The translations under genes and the position numbers were made by a program. A stretch of 64,000 bases of DNA from NCBI GenBank assembly GCA_006176705.1, contig QRFJ01004932.1:1-64000 (forward strand), read 5' to 3'. Below the pieces are notes generated by a model, which was not told where the DNA came from, searched no databases, and was given only the letters and a program-made list of their open reading frames with translations. Source of the DNA: Cocos nucifera (taxonomy: Eukaryota; Streptophyta; Magnoliopsida; Arecales; Arecaceae). Below are positions 1 to 11,640 of the stretch, piece by piece; position 1 is the first letter of the stretch, and the number at the start of each line of letters is the position of its first letter.

Positions 1-419
1 TAAAATGTCCCCCATTTCAATATGCGTCGTTCCCTAGTTATTCGATCCGTGAAGCCTTGTTGTTTTGATGAAGAGTTATACCTTAAATTGCGTGGTATCG
101 GTTGGCCGATATTGACTATTTGTTTGGTTGTCTTTGTCCTTGTTTTTTGTCAATTTTAAACTTTAGGCATCTTTCATGATGTGTTCTCTCATGATTTCTT
201 ATTGATTTGTGAAGGTCTTCATATTTTTATCCTCAACTTTTTGAAGCTTTAGATTTCTGCTGACCTCTGCTTTCAGGTCGGATTTCTACACACATATTGA
301 TCTTCTGAGCTCGGCATTTCTATACAATCTTCGCCTTTTAAGATCGGATTTCTGTACATGTTGACATTCTGAGCTCGGATTTCTGCAGATCTTTGTCTTT
401 TAAGATCAGATTTCTGCAC
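1..419. other. Unassigned retroelement-derived flank
   Basis: No gene is visible. From about 255 to 430 there is a degenerate tandem pattern in which phrases like GAGCTCGGATTTCTG and TTTTAAGATC recur every 60-70 bases. It runs straight into the repeat array that follows, so it is probably more of the 3' untranslated region of the same minus-strand gypsy element. Its 3' LTR would lie further left, outside the window. Confidence 0.4.
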
Positions 420-1019
420 ATATTGACCTTTAACCTTTTATTTAATAATCGAAGGCATTCGCCCTCACTTGGACGAGGTTAACTTCCTATCTTAAATAAC
501 CAAAGGTCTTCGCCCTCATTACAACGAGGTTAACTTCCTATTTTAAATAATCGGAGACTTTCATCTATGTCAGGATAAGGTTCTCCTCCTATTTCTAACA
601 TGATTAGTAGGGACACAAAAGAGCTACTGATAAGGCCTCTTCCCTCCTCTCATCTTAAATTAACAAGGTCTTTATCTTACTCATATTAAGACGAGGTTCT
701 CCTTCTATTTCTAATATGACCGTAGGGGCACGAAAGGACCATTGGAAGGGCCTCTCCCCTCATCTCGTCTTAGATTAACGAGAGCTTTATTTTGCTCAAG
801 TCAGGACGAGATTCTCCTCCTATTCCTAACAGGACAGTAGGGGTGCATAAGGACCGTTGAAAGGGCCTCTTTCCTTATCTCGTCTTAGATTAATGAGGCT
901 TTTGCTTTGCTCAAGTTACGACGAGATTCTTCTCCTATTCCTAATGGGGCTGTAGAGATACATAAAGGCTGTTGGAAGGGTCTCTCCCCTCATCTCATCT
1001 TAGATTAACAAGGTCTTTA
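420..1019 (-). repeat. Tandem array of ~118-bp units, left part
   Basis: Units of about 115-120 bases share the phrases GACGAGGTTCTCCTCCTATT, a GGGCAC(A)TAAGG stretch, AGGGCCTCTCCCCTCATCT and TTAGATTAACGAGG. The array resumes at 6545 after Copia-1, so Copia-1 inserted into it. The same family of unit occurs at 35740-36420 between the integrase and the LTR of the nested Tat gypsy element. This array is therefore read as the 3' untranslated region of a related element on the minus strand. Confidence 0.75.
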
Positions 1020-1631
1020 TGAGCTCAGAAGTGGCACTCTCAAGTCTTGAAAATATGAGAAGACAGGTCATGGAAAGATGAGAGCGAGCCGAAAAAGATT
1101 AGCTCTCCTAGAAAAGTTCAGAAACTAGGCTGGCTCATCCTAAGATTGAGTTGGCTAAGTTGAAAACTGGGCCAGCTCAGTTTAGGACTGGGTTGGCTAG
1201 GTCTCAAAGAAAAATTCAGATAGAAAGTAGTATTTTCGGACTATTGGCATGGTACACAACTGGATCGGCTCAGTCTGGGACTGAGCCGACCTAGTCGTAG
1301 GTTAGCTGGCTCAGTCTGAAACTAGGCCGGCTCATTTTTCGTAGGTTATTATTTTATGTATGTGGATTATTTGGATTTGAAAAGTTATTCTATGAGCTTG
1401 GGCTTAATCCTTTGTAAAGTATATATACTGAAAATAGGTCAAGATTGTAATAGTGCTGAAATATACTAAATAAAAATTCTTTTCTTCCAAAAATCTCTTC
1501 TTCTCTTTTTCTCTATTTCTTGAATTATTTGATCGTGCCTTCGCATCAATCTCTGAGAAGTACTTCTTTGTTGCTTGGCTAATCATCGATGGTCATGCCG
1601 ATCCATGTGGAAAGAGCGTGCATTCCCGACA
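1020..1631 (+). repeat. Copia-1 5' LTR
   Basis: It starts TGAGCTCAGAAGTGGCACTC and ends CATTCCCGACA, just before the primer-binding site. It is repeated with scattered substitutions at 5939-6544. A TATA-like stretch (AGTATATATACTG) lies near 1418-1430 in both copies. Confidence 0.88.
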
Positions 1632-1633
1632 TT

Positions 1634-1645
1634 TGGTATCAGAGC
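1634..1645 (+). other. Primer-binding site, initiator tRNA-Met
   Basis: TGGTATCAGAGC is the standard plant copia primer-binding site, complementary to the 3' end of initiator tRNA-Met. It lies two bases after the LTR end, which fixes that boundary. Confidence 0.92.
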
Positions 1646-1922
1646 GGTGTTGCATGGAAGGAGAGAAGACAGCTAGGGTTTACTATATCCAGGATCTGTT
1701 GCACCAGGTTTTATCCTAAAACTTCTAGTTTGCTTCATGGTTGTCTCTAAATTGAGGTGGAGATTGTTTACATGGAGGAACGGTGATACAGAAGTTTGGA
1801 AAGAGGATCTAGGGCTAGTTAGATCTTTTTTGAAGGATAGTTTTGCTGGTGTGTATGATCGTGAAGGGTGTTAGGGATCTGTTCTTGACTTGTTTGAAGT
1901 CATGGGATCAAGTGGATTCAAG

Positions 1923-2640
1923 ATGAATTTTGAGAAGTTTGATGGCAACGGAAACTTTACCCTATGACAGCAAAGAGTAAAGGACTTGTTGGTTTAGTAG
2001 AGAATCTACAAGATCTTGACAAAAGAAAGACCGAAAAGAATCAGTGCTGAGGATTGGGAAGAGTTAGAGGAAATTGCTTTTAGTATAATCCGAATGTACT
2101 TGGCCAATCAGATTTTGCTCGAGGTTTGCATAGAAACTACGGCAAAAGGGCTCCGGGAGAGACTAAAAAATACATACATGGAAAAAAACATGATGAACAA
2201 GCTATGGTTAAAGAAACAGTTGTATAGACTGAGGATGTCCGAAGGCAGAGATCTTGTTACACATATCCAAAGATTCAATCAGATATGTTCTGTGGTGATG
2301 AGTTTGGATGTGAAGATCGACGAGGAGGATCGGGCATTACTGCTATTATGTTCTTTTCTAGATTCGTATAATGGTCTCATAAAAATTTTAGTTTATGGGA
2401 AGAAGATCCTAAACTATAAAGAGGTTGTTGGTGTACCCAAATCAAATGAGCAAAGAGAAAAGATCTGCAAGAGATATCCTAAGTCTAAGATCTTGGCTGT
2501 GAACGAAAGACAGAAAAGATCAAAGGAGAAGATAAGAGAAAAATCCAAAGGCAGGTCAAAGTCTCGCAATTAGAGGAAGATGACATTAAAATGTTATAAA
2601 TGTCATTAGCTTGGACACTTGAGGAGAGATTGTCCCCTTT
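1923..2640 (+). pseudogene. Copia-1 gag pseudogene
   Basis: Gag forms the particle that packages the element's RNA. The frame opens at ATG 1923 (MNFEKFDGNGNFTL) and matches the copia gag type with its UBN2-like core, including the phrase RLRMSEGRDLVTHIQRFNQI. It ends in a CCHC zinc knuckle at 2592-2633 (C-Y-K-C ... G-H-L-R-R-D-C). Stops interrupt it: TGA at 1965 where tryptophan is expected, TAG-TAG just before the long open stretch at 2016, one after the basic tail at 2574, and one inside the knuckle. Each is explained by a C-to-T or G-to-A change from a Gln or Trp codon. It is clearly dead. Confidence 0.85.
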
Positions 2641-5600
2641 TGAGATCAGAAAAAGGGAAGGCCAATAAGAAAGATGATATAGCTTCTATGAGTAGTGGAG
2701 AAGACTTGCTAGTTGTATCCAATGGATCTACAGAGTACGATACTATATGGATATTGCATTCAGCATACTCGTACCACTATACTTCTCATCGGAAGTGGTT
2801 TGCTACCTACCAAAAGGTCGATGGTGAAAGTGTCAACCTTGGAGATGATCATCCGTGCAAAGTAACTGGAATTATCTCTATCAGGATGAGGATGTACGAT
2901 GGGACCATTCGTACATTATCAAATATTAGGCATGTACCGAAGTTGAAAAAGAATTTGATTTCTTTGGGCTACTTGGAAGAGCAGGATTATGCTTTTAGTA
3001 GCCAGGCTGGAAGTAGATGTTTGAAAATTTTAAGGGAGCTTTGGTGGTGATGAGAGGTAGAAGATTGAGCAACAATCTTTACAGAATGAAAGGCTTAGTG
3101 GTAAATGATAGTGCAGAGGTGCTAGCAGCGACACAAAAGGAGCAAATTTTATATTAGCTGTGGTACTATCGGATGAGTCATATGAGTGACCATGGGCTCA
3201 CTGAACTAAGCAGAAGAGGTATGATCCCAGCCCTGAAGAAGGAGGGCACAGATCTTTGTAAGCCATGCATTTTTGCAAACAGCATAGGGTGATGTCTGCT
3301 AGAAGTACCAAGCACAGTGAGGGAGTATTGGATTTAGTGCACTCAGATGTGTAGGGATCAGCTCCTGTATCAGTTAAAGGTGGGGCAAAATACTTTATCA
3401 CTTTCATTGATGATTTCTCAAGGAAGGTGTGGATTTATCTGATTAGAGAAAAATCAAAGGTGTTTGCCCGGTTCAGAGCCTAGAGAGCTGAAGTAGAGAA
3501 GTTAGAGAGATAGGTGAAGTATTTGAGGTCAGACAATGATGGAAAGTATATTAGCCTAGAGTTCAGGAGGTACTATAAGGAAAATGGCATCAAACACCAT
3601 TACATGATGAAGATGACTCCCCAGCAGAATGGTGTCACGCAAAGGATGAACCGAACACTGACCGAGAAGGAACGGAGTTTGCGGCTACAGACATCACTCC
3701 CAAAGTTCTTTTGGGGTGATGCTCTAACTTTTTCTTATTTTCTTATGAATTATAAGCTGAATGAAGGCATTCCAGAGGAGGTCTGGAGTGGAAAGAAGGT
3801 GGAGCTTGGCCATCTGAAAGTCTTCAGTTGCACAGTTTATACACATGTGGAGGCAACTGAAAGGAGCAAATTAGATCCAAAATCTTAAAAGATGACATTC
3901 ATAGGGTATCCATATGGAGTCAAGGGGTACCAGCTGTGGGATTCTCAGGCACAGAAGTTAGTGATCAGTAAGGATGTTATTTTTGATGAGAAGAGCATCT
4001 TGAGGAGGTCTGAAATAGATGAAACTAAAAAAATAGAGGTGAACAGCGGTGGCCAGTTATAGAATGATGGCATGCAGGTTACATCCACTTATAGGAGTAT
4101 TTCTTTGAGCTGAAGCTGGGCAGAAAAGTATTATCTCAAATTGAAAATCAGCATGGAGGGCCGACAGTTCAGACAGATGTGCAGGAGCAGCCACAGACAT
4201 CAGGTAGAGATGTGCCAGTGGGAGTAGCTTTACATAAGCACTAGCATACTATTAGGAGACCAAGCAGATATGGCATTGATGAGGTTATCTCTTATGCACT
4301 CATCACTGCTAATGAAGATCTAGAGAATTATGCAGAAGTCATGGAGAGTGAGGATCATGATTCATGGATACAGGCTATGATGGAGGAGATGGAATCACTT
4401 GAGAAGAATCAGACATGGTAGCTGGTGGATCTTCCAAAGGATACTCGACCTATTGGCTCAAAGTGGGTGTTCATAAAAAAAGAAGCACCTTCAGAATAAG
4501 GTGGAGTCAAATTTAAAGCAAGGCTAGTAGCAAAGAGATACTCACAAAGGGAAGAAATTGACTACACCGAAATTTTTTTTTCTATAGTGTGTCATACATC
4601 TATTCAAGTTTTGCTGTTACTGGTGGCACAGCATAACATGGAATTAGAACAGATGGACGTGAAGATGGCCTTCCTTCATGTGACTTTGGAGGAAAGAATC
4701 TACATGAAGCAGCCAAATGGTTTCATAGAGATGGGACAGGAAGAAAATGTGTATTTACTCAGGAAGTCTTTGTATGACTTGAAATAATTTCCTCATCAAT
4801 GGTATCGAAGGTTTGATAGCTTTGTCTTAAGCCTGGGTTTCAGTAGATGTGAAAATGATTGTTGTGTCTACGTCAAGGATGTAGATGAGGAGGATGTTCT
4901 ATACCTATTATTGTATATAAATGATATGCTCATAGCCAGTAGAAGCATGGATGCTATGAAAAGGTTGAAAAGGGCATTATGAATTTGGGTCCAACTGAGA
5001 AAATCCTTGGAATGGAGATTTGCAGAGATAGGTGTAAAGAAGTGCTTCATTTGTTATAAGAAAAGTATGTCTAGAAGGTTCTAGAGAGGTTTGAAATAGA
5101 GAATGCCAAACCTACAGAGACGCCATTGCTGAGCTATATGTCTCTCTCCAAGTTATAGAGCCCCTAATCAGAAGAGGAGAGAGAGTACATAGAACGAGTC
5201 CCTTATGCAAATGCCGTAGGCAGTATGATGTACACTATGGTGTGCTGTAGACCATATATAGCACATGCAGTGAGCACGGTTCGTAGATACATGGCTAACC
5301 CTATGAAGGAATATTGGAAAGCATTGAAATGGATATTAAGATGTCTGCATGGAACAAGGGATAATGATTTGGTGTTTGGTGGGTAGCCGGGAGGATTTGG
5401 AGGACAATCTATGAAGATGTGTGAAGGTTCAGATCCTCTGAAAGGGTTTGTTGATGTAAATTATGCTGATGATATGATACAAGGAGGTCTACTACGGATA
5501 CCTCTTCTGCGTATATAGTGGACCAGTGTCTTGGAAATCAACCCTTCAGCCAATTATGGTCTTGTCTACCATAGAGGCCAAGTACATTAGGATAACGGAG

Positions 5601-5897
5601 GCTGCAAAGAAAGCCCTTTGGCTTAGGAGGCTGATTGATGAGTTGGGGGTGGAGTAGAGCAAGGTTATACTATTCAGTGATAGTCAGAGTACTCTGCTAT
5701 TGGCATAGAACCTAGTTTATCATGTGCGCACAAAGCATATAGATGTAAGGTACCATAGGATCAGAAAGCTCGTGGAAGAAGATGAAGTGGAACTAATGAA
5801 GGTCCATACCAAGGAGAATTAGTCTGATGCACTCACGAAGGTACTCCCCAATGACAGCTTTCAGAGATGTGTAGCATGGATGGGTCTGTTGAGATGA
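2641..5897 (+). pseudogene. Copia-1 pol pseudogene (PR-INT-RT-RH)
   Basis: Domains follow the copia order. The protease remnant near 2740-2850 reads WILHSAYSYHYTSHRKWF: the catalytic D-S-G motif has become H-S-A. Integrase spans about 3160-4010, with the phrases HSDV and LRSDNDGKY and then TPQQNGV. Reverse transcriptase spans about 4340-5080, with WVFIKK and a D-V-K-M-A-F-L motif; its catalytic YVDD has become YIND. RNase H spans about 5480-5870 (STIEAKYI, DSQS, TKHIDVRYH), ending at TGA 5895-5897. At least a dozen stops and some frameshifts are present, several in codons where CAG or TGG is expected. It is a pseudogene without doubt; its exact copia lineage was not assigned. Confidence 0.88.
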
Positions 5898-5938
5898 GAT
5901 GAGTTCACAAGGACTTAAAAGCACCAAGGTGGAGAATG

Positions 5939-6544
5939 TGAGCTCAAAAGTGGCACTCCCAAGTCTTGAAAATATGAGAAGATAGGTCATGGAAAGACGG
6001 AAGCGAGCCGAAAGAGAAATTAGCTCTCCTAGAAAAGTTTAGAAATTGGGCCGGCTCACCCTGAGATTGAGCCAACTAAGTTGAAAACTGGGCCGACTCA
6101 GTTCAGGACTGGATCGGCTAGGTCTCAGAGAAAATTTTAGATAGAAAGTAGCATTTTTGGACTATTGGCACGGTACATAACTAGGTTGGCTTAGTCTGAG
6201 ACTGAGCTGACCCAGTCGTAGGTTAGTCGGCTTAGTCTGAAACTGGGTCGGCTCAGTTTTTGTGGGTTATTTTTTTGTGTACGTGGATTGTTTGGGTTTG
6301 GAGAGTCTTTCTATGAGCTTGGACTTGACGCTTTGTAAAGTATATATACTGAAAATAAGTCAAGATTGTAATAGTGCTGAAATATACTGAATAAAAGCTT
6401 TTTTCTTCTAAAAATCTCTTCTTCTCTATTTTTTGAATTGTTTGATCGTACTTTTGCATTAATCTCTGAGAAGTACTTTCTTGTTGCTTGGCTAATCACC
6501 AACGGCCACGTCGATCCATGTGGAAAGAGCGCGCATTTCCAACA
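5939..6544 (+). repeat. Copia-1 3' LTR
   Basis: A second copy of the LTR, from TGAGCTCAAAAG to CATTTCCAACA, directly followed by the resumed 118-bp array (GCTTTCACTTTG). Confidence 0.88.
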
Positions 6545-7030
6545 GCTTTCACTTTGTTCAAGTTAGGAGTAGGTTCTCCTCTTATTTCTAGTAAGACTAT
6601 AGGGGCACATAAGAGCCATTGGAAGGGCCTCTCCCCTCATCTAATCTTAGATTAATGAGGCCTTTACTTTGCTCAAGTTAGGACGAGGTTCTCCTTCTGT
6701 TCCTAATAGGACTATAGGGACACATAAGGGTCATTAGAAGGGCCTCTCCTCTCATCTCATCTTAGATTAACGAGGCCTTTGCTTTACTCAAGTTAGGATG
6801 AGGTTCTCCTCCTATTCCTAATAGCGCAGTAGGAGCGTATAAGGACTGTTGGAAAGGCCTCTTCCCTCATCTCGTCTTAGATTAACGAGGCCATCGCTTT
6901 GCTCAAGTTAGGACGAGGTTCTCCTCCTATTCCTAATAGGGCTATGGGGCACATAAGGGCCGTTGGAAGAGTCTCTCCCCTTATCTTGTCTTAGATTAAC
7001 GAGGCCTTTGCTTTGTTTTCAAATGAAGTT
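6545..7030 (-). repeat. Tandem array of ~118-bp units, right part
   Basis: Four units continue the array split by Copia-1, with TTAGATTAACGAGGCCTTTG and GGACGAGGTTCTCC at regular spacing. The array stops just before the integrase remnant. On the minus strand this is the same order (integrase end, then array) as in the full-length Tat element at 33264-43360. Confidence 0.75.
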
Positions 7031-7074
7031 TGGTTGAGTTATTTCACGTCATTATACAATTTCGAACCAAAAAA

Positions 7075-7305
7075 CAGAGATGTCCAAAAGAGAGAGTTTT
7101 ATTGAAGTAAGATTCATAGATTCTCCGAATTCTAGGGGCGTGAGAGTGTCGCTCCTCCGAGCTTCTTCAGATAATAAGTTTTGGATCGGACGACCTCTTT
7201 GACTTCATACGAGCCCTCCCAATTTGGTACGAGCTTCTCCTAGTTCTGAAGTTATGAAACAGCCACTCGTCGAAGTACCAAGTCTCCTACTTTAAATGCT
7301 TTTCC
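7075..7305 (-). pseudogene. Gypsy integrase C-terminal fragment
   Basis: On the minus strand this matches 36500-36720, the end of the integrase of the full-length Tat element, base by base over about 200 positions: TTTTATTGA, GAGCT(C/T)CTTCAG, CGATAAGTTT, CATACGAGCC(T/C)TCCCAATTTGG. It covers only the C-terminal part with the GPY/F-type region. The similarity ends abruptly near 7300, where an unrelated sequence begins, so the rest of pol has been deleted or replaced. Confidence 0.75.
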
Positions 7306-9866
7306 TTAGATTTGTCTTGCTTTCACTTTGGATAGATCTTGAACTTGACCTTGGATTGATCTTGAGCTTGACCTCGAATTGGTCTGGATTCTAACTTTAG
7401 CTTCAGCATTTATTTTCACTTCAATTTTAGCTTTAGTTTCTTGAACTTAGTTTTAATTGGCTTTGGATTCGGCCATAATTTTGGTATCCTATAGCCCTAC
7501 AGGAAAGAGAAAGAAAAGAAAAATAATAATAGACTAAAAAAAAAATAATAATGGATAGAAGATTGAAAGTCTTTTACCATGAGTTCTATTTGAGAGATCG
7601 TGGGTTCTATTTGACCACCCTGATTCAGATCAGATCTTGTCTTCTTCTTTTTTTCTTCTTTTTTTTACTTCTCTATTTATTATTTTATTATATATATATA
7701 TATATATTATATCAACTTGGCTTCGGTGGATAAAATTCATAGCCGTGTATAGAGATTGTGGCCTTTTGCTGGTGGCTTCGAACTTCGGCATGTTATGGAC
7801 CTCGACCACATCGAAAGTGCACAGATCTCAGCGAAGAAGTGGAGTCGGCTATTGCAAGCCTGTAGCTTGGTTGCAGAGATGGGCGGAGGTGCAAATTTGG
7901 ATGCACGATCAGTCACGCTTTGGTGCATGGGGGAAGAAGGTCGGAGCAATCGCTTTAATCAGTTTCGGCCACCACTTGAGACTATGAGGAAGGAGATCGA
8001 CGCATGGGGAGGAGATCGGCTGGAGAGGTGCCGTGGATTGTGAGAGAGGAAAGTTTAGCTGGAGTCACTGCAGATTGTGCCTAAGAGCATAGGAAAAATT
8101 GGCCTGAGGAATCGTGATGCGAGGGGAGGAAGGAGATGAGATGTGCGGAGAGAAGCTCGGCCGCAGGGGCGCCGACTTCTCCTCTTCTATCATTTTCTTT
8201 TTTTTTGTTGTTGTTGGAGAGGTCGGGGTTGCTTGAGCTCGCGATAGAGGACCTCACCGTGGGTTGGAGAGGGAAGATCAGTCGGAGATCATCGTAGTCT
8301 ATGCTTGAGAGCATAGGGAAGGAAGATCGGATGGTGCCGTGGGTGCGCGGGGGCATGGGAGAGGAGCTCGAAAGTGCTCAAGTTCCACCTAGGAGCGTGA
8401 AGATCGGAGGCACTCGAGTTTGGAGGAGATCAGAGGGATCCCATAGGTTCGGAGAAGGTCGGATGTGCCTAGGGTTTGGAGAAGGTCGTCCAGACAGCCG
8501 CGATGGACTTGGAGAAGGCCGGACGGATGTGCGATGGGTGCGAGGGAGGTCGGTCGGAGTTGCCATGTGGGGGAGAGAGAAGCCTTACGGACGCTGACCC
8601 TACTCCCCTCCTTTCTCTGTTTCTTGTTTTTATTTTTATTTTTTTGTTTTTTTATTCATTTTTTTTCAATTCTCTTCACTTTGATTCTCAATATATTTTC
8701 AGTGTTACATAGAATATAAGCTAGAATCCAATCAATAGAAAAATCAATGATGTAATGTGTAAATTAAATGCATACACGAGTCTAACTGAGAAGCCAAAAT
8801 CAAATATATATTCTATAGATCACTACATTATCAATCATTGATGATGAATTTTTTTCCTCTTTCCTCTAGATTTTTCCATTTTTTTTGCACAAAAATCATG
8901 AAAATCTTCATAACCAAATGAAACAGCAATCGGGCATTTTGAAAGTTTATGATCAGTCAAATCTCCTGAACTAGGTAAACACTAATTCTTTGGGTTCATC
9001 CGATGATAAGAATACATATGATAGACCATATTTTTAATATAATTTAAGATGTTTCACAGTTCGCCACCATTAGGCTTCTCAATCAACTAAAGTTGCTTCT
9101 ATTCTCAGAAGTAGATCCTCTACTAATTAATGAAGATACAATTATCACAAGCAACCGTGCATTTAGTGATACAATTACTTTTCAGACATACAAGACACAA
9201 TTTTAGTTTTTCTTCCAAATATATCGGTGGTGTCTGCGCTGATCTTTTATAAGGGATGAGTGTGGGCTATGGTATTCACTGCGACTTTATGGTGAATGAT
9301 GAATGATGAACAGAAATAATATCTTGGTGTCAAATGAAGGTGCAATAAGTATGACAGTAGGTTTATGCCAAAGTAACCGTCAACACAGGAAAGCCTCCCT
9401 TTGCTCTATAATTTCTATGACACCACTCTATTTTTTTTTCTCTCTTCCAGGACCTCAATCTCCCCATTTCATTTTGAATTTTAGAGGTTGCTTTTATTTT
9501 ACCCAGTATATTGAAGTGCAAATAAAAATCCTCCTTCTAATATTTGATTCTATCTAGAACTCAAGAGAATGGATGAAAAATTAATAATATAATAAGACTA
9601 AAAAATTTACATAATTATATTTCTTATCTGGATCTTATGGCTCTTTGTTGGTCAAAATCATCCTTGTCATGGTCTTCTTCCTTGGACCTTTTTTCTCGAT
9701 TAAAATTTTTCCCTCATTTGAAGCCCCCTAGTTTGAGCCTAGGTGGGGTCTGTTGAAGATGGATGATGAATTTCATCATTATTGGAGCGATGCGATGGAG
9801 CTTCTCTTATTGGATGCTTATTTCTTCTCATAAATGGGTCCAAAAGGCCCTTTCTCTAGCACCATC
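7306..9866. other. Unassigned internal region with GC-rich island
   Basis: I recognise no gene here. The first part is a run of degenerate CTTGA/CTTTGG phrases, followed by AT-rich DNA. From 7740 to 8620 there is a GC-rich island in which phrases such as GGAGATCGG, GGAGAAGGTCGGA and TGAGAGCATAGG recur, including an imperfect duplication spaced about 220 bases apart (8041-8110 and 8260-8340). Overlapping open frames on both strands come from this base bias. From 8700 to 9860 the DNA is AT-rich and featureless. By position it lies between an LTR (right) and an integrase scrap (left), so it may be the internal filler of a deleted or non-autonomous element. Confidence 0.4.
9846..9865 (-). other. 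Probable primer-binding region of minus-strand LTR
   Basis: Read on the minus strand, GATGGTGCTAGAGAAAGGG follows the LTR end directly. It resembles in form the site next to the Tat LTR at 42014 (TTGGCGCTAGAAGGAGGG). The primer tRNA was not identified. Confidence 0.45.
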
Positions 9867-10239
9867 TGTTGACATAGAAATTCATCTCGAGGTCGGGTTG
9901 GCTGGAGTTGTGCGATGGCGGCGAGTCGACGATGATGGAATGGAGGCAGCCGTACCTATAAAATAAGTCCTCGACCGAAGTTGGCTCCGATGGGGATCCT
10001 CCGACGCTCAAGTCAATTTTTCGTTCAACAGAAGAAAGAAGATGAGTATTTGAAAGAGAAAAAATTACGTACCTTCGGATCCCTCTTTTTTTTTCTTTTA
10101 TAGAAGGATCCGAAGTTTGTTAGAATGGGTTGTGGGTTGTTAATCATGGGAGAGCAGTGAGTTATCAGAGATATTTTATTTGCCTACTAGAATATTCTCA
10201 AAAATCATGTCAGGTATTGTCTCCTCATGGCATGTAGGA

Positions 10240-10890
10240 AAAAAGTTGACAATCCGGAGGAGTTCATCCTAGGGGAGTTCATCCTAGGGGAGCTCATCCT
10301 GGGAGAGTTCGTCCTGTAGGAGTTCATTTCAAGAAAGTTCATCCTGAAGGAGCTCATCCTGGAGGAATTCATCTTGGAGAAGTTCGTCTTGGAGTTCCTT
10401 CCAGAGGAGTTCATCTTGGAAAAGTTCATTTTGGGGGAGTTCATCCTAAAGGAGTTCATCCTGGGGAAGCTCATCCTAAACTCTGGAGGAGTTCATCCTA
10501 GAGGAATTAATCCTGAGGGAGCTTATTCTGAAGGAGTTCGTCCTAGAGGAGTTCATCCTGGAGGAGTTCATCCCGAGGGAGTTCATCTCGGAGGAGCTCA
10601 TCCTGGAGGAGTTCGTTTTAGAGGAGTTCATCATGGAGGTGTTCATCCTAGGGGAGCTCATCCTGAACTCTGGAGGAGTTCGTCCTGGAAGAGTTTGGCC
10701 TGGGGGAGCTCATCCTGGGGGAGTTCATCCTGGAGGAGTTCGTCCTAGAAGAGTTCATCTCGGGGGAGTTCATCCTGAGGGAGCTCATCTTGGGGGAGTT
10801 TATCTTGGAGGAGTTCGTCTTGGAGGAGTTCATCCTAGGAAAGTTCATCCTAGAGGAGTTCATCCTAGGGGAGCTCATCCTAGAGGAGTT
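10240..10890. repeat. 15-bp minisatellite inside LTR
   Basis: About forty imperfect copies of GGAGTTCATCCTGGA occur head to tail. Because 15 is a multiple of three, long frames stay open on both strands, but the translations are only simple repeats. An internal higher-order block is also visible: the phrase CATCCT(A/G)AACTCTGGAGGAGTT occurs twice, near 10471 and 10660. Confidence 0.9.
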
Positions 10891-10894
10891 CGGA

Positions 10895-11640
10895 CCTTAA
10901 TTCAGCCTTCTGAAAACCTTGGCTCCCCTTTTTTGATAACTTCAAGCTTGGCTTGAGATGGGACCTCGGCCTCGGCCTTCAATGATCTTCAATTTAGCCT
11001 TCCGAAGACCTCGACTCTCCTCTTTTGATAACTTCAAACTTAGCCTGAGATGGGACCTCGGCCTTAGCCTTCAATTCAGCCTTCCAAAGACCTTGGCTTC
11101 CATCTTTTGATAACTTCAAGCTCGATCTGAGATGGGACCTCGGTTTCAGCCTTCAATGTCTTTTAATTCAGCCTTCCGGAGATCTTGGCTTCTATCTTTT
11201 GATAACTTCAAGCTCGACCTGAGATGGAACCTCGGCTTCAGCCTTCAATGGCCTTCAATTTTAGCCTTCCAAAGATCTTGGCTTCCATCTTTTGATAACT
11301 TCAAGCTCGGCCTAGATGGAACCTCGACCCCAGCCTTCAATAGCTTTCAATTCAGTCTTTCAAGGACCTTGGCTCTCCTCTTTTGATAACTTCAAGCTCG
11401 GTCTAAGATGTGACCTCGGCCCTAGCCTTCAATGGCCTTTAATTCAACCTTTTCAAGATCTTAGCTTCCATCTTTTGATAACTTTAAGTTCGGCCTGAGA
11501 TGGGACCTCGGCTTAGCCTTCAATTCAGCCTTTCAAAGATCTTGGCTCTCCTCTTTTGATAATTTCAAGCCCAGCCTTCAATGGCCTTCAATCAATCTAT
11601 ATTGTGATGCTGGCTTCCTCCTTTGATGATATCAAGCTCG
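10895..11640. repeat. Tandem array of 80-93-bp units inside LTR
   Basis: TTTTGATAAC recurs at 10931, 11023, 11105, 11197, 11290, 11381, 11473 and 11553, giving a period of 80-93 bases. Each unit also carries CTTCAAGCTCGGCCTGAGATGG-like and CCTTCAATTCAGCCTTCC-like phrases. Two units are shortened by about ten bases. Confidence 0.88.

Larger units (their letters stand above)
1020..6544 (+). mobile_element. Copia-1, decayed Ty1/copia retrotransposon
   Basis: Two similar LTRs of about 610 bases bound a coding remnant with the copia order gag, protease, integrase, reverse transcriptase, RNase H. The LTRs begin TGAGCTCA and end in ACA. A primer-binding site for initiator tRNA-Met follows the left LTR, and a purine-rich tract (AAGGTGGAGAA, 5926-5936) precedes the right one. 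It lies inside the 118-bp repeat array. The 5-bp target duplication is blurred (CTTTA on the left, GCTTT or CTTTC on the right), as expected for an old insertion in a repeat. Many in-frame stops make it non-functional. Confidence 0.9.

Noticed and set aside
7551..8719. Several overlapping open frames in the GC-rich island
   Set aside because: Frames on both strands overlap, have no motif, and follow from base bias and internal repeats.
10205..10956. Long open frames on both strands
   Set aside because: They exist only because the 15-bp minisatellite is a multiple of three; the translations are simple repeats with no domain.
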